A stretch of 64,000 nt of DNA from Siculibacillus lacustris (GTDB taxonomy: Bacteria; Pseudomonadota; Alphaproteobacteria; Rhizobiales; Ancalomicrobiaceae). The position numbers and the translations under genes are program-made. This document shows positions 61,958 to 64,000 of the stretch, one piece after another. A model generated the notes under the pieces. That model did no database searches. It had not been told where the DNA came from and worked only from the letters and a program-made list of their open reading frames with translations. The stretch is taken from NCBI RefSeq assembly GCF_004328075.1, contig NZ_SJFN01000012.1:37884-101883 (forward strand), given 5' to 3'. Within the stretch, counting starts at the first letter, position 1. Each line of letters opens with the position of its first letter.

Positions 61958-63207
61958 GCCCGCGCGTCCGTCTCGAACACCGTCAGGGTGGGCACGGCGA
62001 CGACGAAGCGGCCGCCCCAGTCGGCGACGGTGGCGTTGGAGCGGCGGATCTCGTCGGCGAGGTTCCACGGCAGGATGACGATCCGGTCCGGGCGCGCCAC
62101 CGCGAGATGCTCGGGGGCGAGGACCGGGATGTGGCTGCCCGGGGTCAGCTTGCCCTGTTTGACCGGGTTGCGGTCGACGACGAAGGCGACGTCGGCGGCG
62201 GTGGCGCCGCAGACGCTCAAGAAGGTGTTGCCCTTGGCCGCCGCGCCATAGGCCGCGACCGTCAGGCCGCGGCGCTTGGCATCGTCGAGGAAGGTGCGGA
62301 AGGCCGCGGCGACCGCGGCGATCTTGCCGTCGAACTGCGCGTAGGTCGCCGGATCGGCGAGACCGAAGGCGATCTCGGCGTCGCGCAGGCGCCGAAACCG
62401 GTCGTCGACCGGGCGCGCACCGCCGGCGTGCTGGACGAAGACGCGCACCGATCCGCCGTGGGTCGGCAGTTCCTCGACGTCGAAGATCGCCAAGCCCGCG
62501 CCGGCGAGGATCCGCTCGACCGCCAGCATGGAGAGGTAGGAATAGTGCTCGTGGTAGATCGTGTCGAACTGCAGGCCCTCGATCAGCCGCAGGAGATGAG
62601 GAAACTCGAAGGTCGCGACGCCCGTGGGAGCGAGCAGCGTGGCGAAGCCGGCGACGAAGTCGGCGATGTCGGGGACATGGGCGAGCACGTTGTTGGCGGC
62701 GATCAGATCGGCGCGCCGGCCTTCGGCGACCAGATCGGCGGCGGTCGTCTGCCCGAAGAAACGGACCAGCGTCGGCACGCCCTTGGCTTCGGCGATCGCC
62801 GCGGCATTGGCGGCCGGCTCGATGCCGAGCACCGGGATCTGCCGCTCGACGAAATACTGCAGGAGATAGCCGTCGTTCGAGGCGATCTCGACCACCAGGG
62901 AGCGCTCATCGAGGCCGAAGCGGTCGATCATCGCTTCGGTATAGGCCTTGGCATGGGCGAGCCAGCTCGACGAATAGGACGAGAGATAGGCGTAGTCGCC
63001 GGTGAAGATGCTCTCGGCCGGCACCGTCTCGGTGGTCTGGACCAGGAGACAGACGTCGCAGACCATCACCTTCAGCGGGAAGATCGGCTCGGCGGCGATC
63101 CGCGCCGGGTCGTCGGCGGGCAGGAAGGCGTTGGACAGCGGCGTCCGGCCGAGGTCGGCGAAGACGGTTTCGAGCGGGCGGGAACAGTGGCGGCAGAGGA
63201 CGGTCAT
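61954..63207 (-). CDS. NDP-hexose C-methyltransferase-type protein
   Basis: A 417-residue SAM-dependent methyltransferase with three parts: an N-terminal zinc-binding segment with four Cys (CRHC, then CDVC, residues about 5-50), a Rossmann SAM core (VVEIASNDGYLLQYF), and a C-terminal methyltransferase_14 domain (AYGAAAKGNTFL). This layout is typical of sugar 3-C-methyltransferases such as TcaB9/EryBIII. Start ATG at 63207 begins MTVLCRHC. It indicates a methyl-branched sugar. Confidence 0.9.
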   Translation of the reverse strand: MTVLCRHCSRPLETVFADLGRTPLSNAFLPADDPARIAAEPIFPLKVMVCDVCLLVQTTETVPAESIFTGDYAYLSSYSSSWLAHAKAYTEAMIDRFGLDERSLVVEIASNDGYLLQYFVERQIPVLGIEPAANAAAIAEAKGVPTLVRFFGQTTAADLVAEGRRADLIAANNVLAHVPDIADFVAGFATLLAPTGVATFEFPHLLRLIEGLQFDTIYHEHYSYLSMLAVERILAGAGLAIFDVEELPTHGGSVRVFVQHAGGARPVDDRFRRLRDAEIAFGLADPATYAQFDGKIAAVAAAFRTFLDDAKRRGLTVAAYGAAAKGNTFLSVCGATAADVAFVVDRNPVKQGKLTPGSHIPVLAPEHLAVARPDRIVILPWNLADEIRRSNATVADWGGRFVVAVPTLTVFETDARA

Positions 63208-63211
63208 CGGC

Positions 63212-64000
63212 TCACGGCCCTTCCATGAAGGCATCGATCTGGGCGCGCGTGACGGCGAGCGGCGGCCGTCCGGCGCGCCAGTCGGCGTACCACGCGGCCG
63301 TGCGCTCGACGATCGCCGGCGCGTCGAGGCGCGGCCGCCAGCCGAGCGTGGTCACGGCCAGGGCGGGGTCGAGGTGGAGGCGGTTCATCTCGCGGGGCTG
63401 GTCTTCGGCCGACACGTGGTCCCAGGCCGGGGCGAGGCCGAGCGCCGCCTGGACCGCCGAGGCGAGGCGGCCGACCGGCATCGGCGCCTCGTCGGCGAGC
63501 GGGCCGAAATTGAGCGCGCCGACCGTCGTCCGGCCGGCCGCCAGCGCCTCGACATAGAGGAAATAGCCGGCGAGGCAGTCGAGCACGTGCTGCCAGGGGC
63601 GGGTCGCCTGCGGATTGCGGATCGCCAAGTCGCGGCCGGCCAACGCGGCGCGGACCACGTCGGGGACCAGCCGGTCGGCGGAGAAGTCGCCGCCGCCGAG
63701 CACGTTGCCGCCGCGCGCGGTGGCGATCCGCGCATCGTGGCCGGCGAACAGCGAAGCGCGATAGGCGGCGACGACGTGTTCGGCCGCCGCCTTCGACGCC
63801 GAATAGGGGTCGTGGCCGCCGAGCCGGTCGTCCTCGCGGAAGGTCCGGCCGGATTCGTCGTTGTGGTAGACCTTGTCGGTGGTGACGATCAGGGCGACTG
63901 CGACCGAAGGCACCTGCCGCACCGCGTCGAGCAGGTGGACGGTGCCCATGACGTTGACCTCGAAGGTCTCGGTCGGCCGCTCGAAACTGCGTCGGACCAG
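63212..64000 (-). CDS. rfbG: CDP-glucose 4,6-dehydratase (partial, runs off window)
   Basis: The C-terminal 262 residues of a short-chain-dehydrogenase-fold sugar dehydratase; the frame stays open to the last base, so the N-terminus with its NAD-binding glycine motif is outside. Visible: LVRRSFERPTETFEVNVMGT, VTTDKVYHNDE, the catalytic YSASK, and GGNVLGGGDFSADRLVPD, which is typical of the CDP-glucose enzyme. It makes CDP-4-keto-6-deoxyglucose. It lies 4 bases before the methyltransferase. Confidence 0.9.
   Translation of the reverse strand: MVRRSFERPTETFEVNVMGTVHLLDAVRQVPSVAVALIVTTDKVYHNDESGRTFREDDRLGGHDPYSASKAAAEHVVAAYRASLFAGHDARIATARGGNVLGGGDFSADRLVPDVVRAALAGRDLAIRNPQATRPWQHVLDCLAGYFLYVEALAAGRTTVGALNFGPLADEAPMPVGRLASAVQAALGLAPAWDHVSAEDQPREMNRLHLDPALAVTTLGWRPRLDAPAIVERTAAWYADWRAGRPPLAVTRAQIDAFMEGP

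Overview
The window is GC-rich, densely coded alphaproteobacterial chromosome, most likely from the order Hyphomicrobiales (Rhizobiales). Supporting this are a groES-groEL operon behind a CIRCE operator, a usg-family gene, a high-affinity branched-chain amino acid (liv) operon carrying a DUF6867 membrane protein, an Flp-type pilin, a complete Anbu (ancestral proteasome beta-subunit) gene set, and mosaic intergenic repeats. I saw no rRNA, tRNA, CRISPR array, insertion sequence or prophage gene. All functional calls come from reading the translated sequences and from knowledge of the families; no database search was run.

Layout. 1-857: G-rich tandem and inverted repeats plus a hairpin behind livK. 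858-6667 (minus): livH-livM-livG-livF-DUF6867, then livK after a 412-base gap. 7106-11379: flavin reductase, a stand-alone protoglobin-fold protein, a Tat-exported multicopper oxidase and an ArsB/NhaD-type transporter. 11531-13755: groESL with CIRCE operator and terminator. 13910-14191: usg. 14253-19183 (minus): Anbu peptidase, transglutaminase-like protein, alpha-E protein and circularly permuted ATP-grasp protein, with a DUF4177-like small gene and a relic of a second transglutaminase between them. 19633-20839: three small proteins resembling CDI-immunity proteins, two of them an exact 430-bp-period tandem duplication. 21167-36342: mostly housekeeping and signalling genes (cupin, chemoreceptor, RadC, Map, SfsA, GT39-type transferase, EAL-CBS-GGDEF protein, rhodanese, aldose epimerase, Flp pilin, FkbM methyltransferase, DUF3617, amine oxidase, diguanylate cyclase). 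36514-37605: LuxR-type regulator.

38075-43604 is a LacI-controlled catabolic operon: LacI regulator, Gfo/Idh/MocA oxidoreductase and a tripartite tricarboxylate transporter (TctC-TctB-TctA). Two LacI-type operators lie 52 bp apart upstream. 43794-52465 is a LysR regulator divergent from a six-gene, start/stop-overlapping operon: phosphonoacetate hydrolase (PhnA), a second alkaline-phosphatase-superfamily hydrolase, and a complete dipeptide-type ABC importer with a fused ATPase. The inferred role is uptake and hydrolysis of an organic phosphonate or phosphonate ester. Directly downstream (52441-55365) is the wreck of a 2-aminoethylphosphonate (AEP) locus. It holds a truncated LysR, a truncated substrate-binding protein, and a 782-residue chimeric ORF in which ATPase, permease and class-III aminotransferase fragments are joined in frame by deletions.

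55454-60379 is an accessory stretch: arylamine N-acetyltransferase, c-type cytochrome, GT1 glycosyltransferase, a TetR-like C-terminal relic, small proteins and a winged-helix regulator. 60511-64000 (minus) is a surface-polysaccharide cluster cut by the window edge: CDP-glucose 4,6-dehydratase, C-methyltransferase, GT2 glycosyltransferase and an RfbC-type 3,5-epimerase, suggesting synthesis and transfer of a branched or 6-deoxy sugar.
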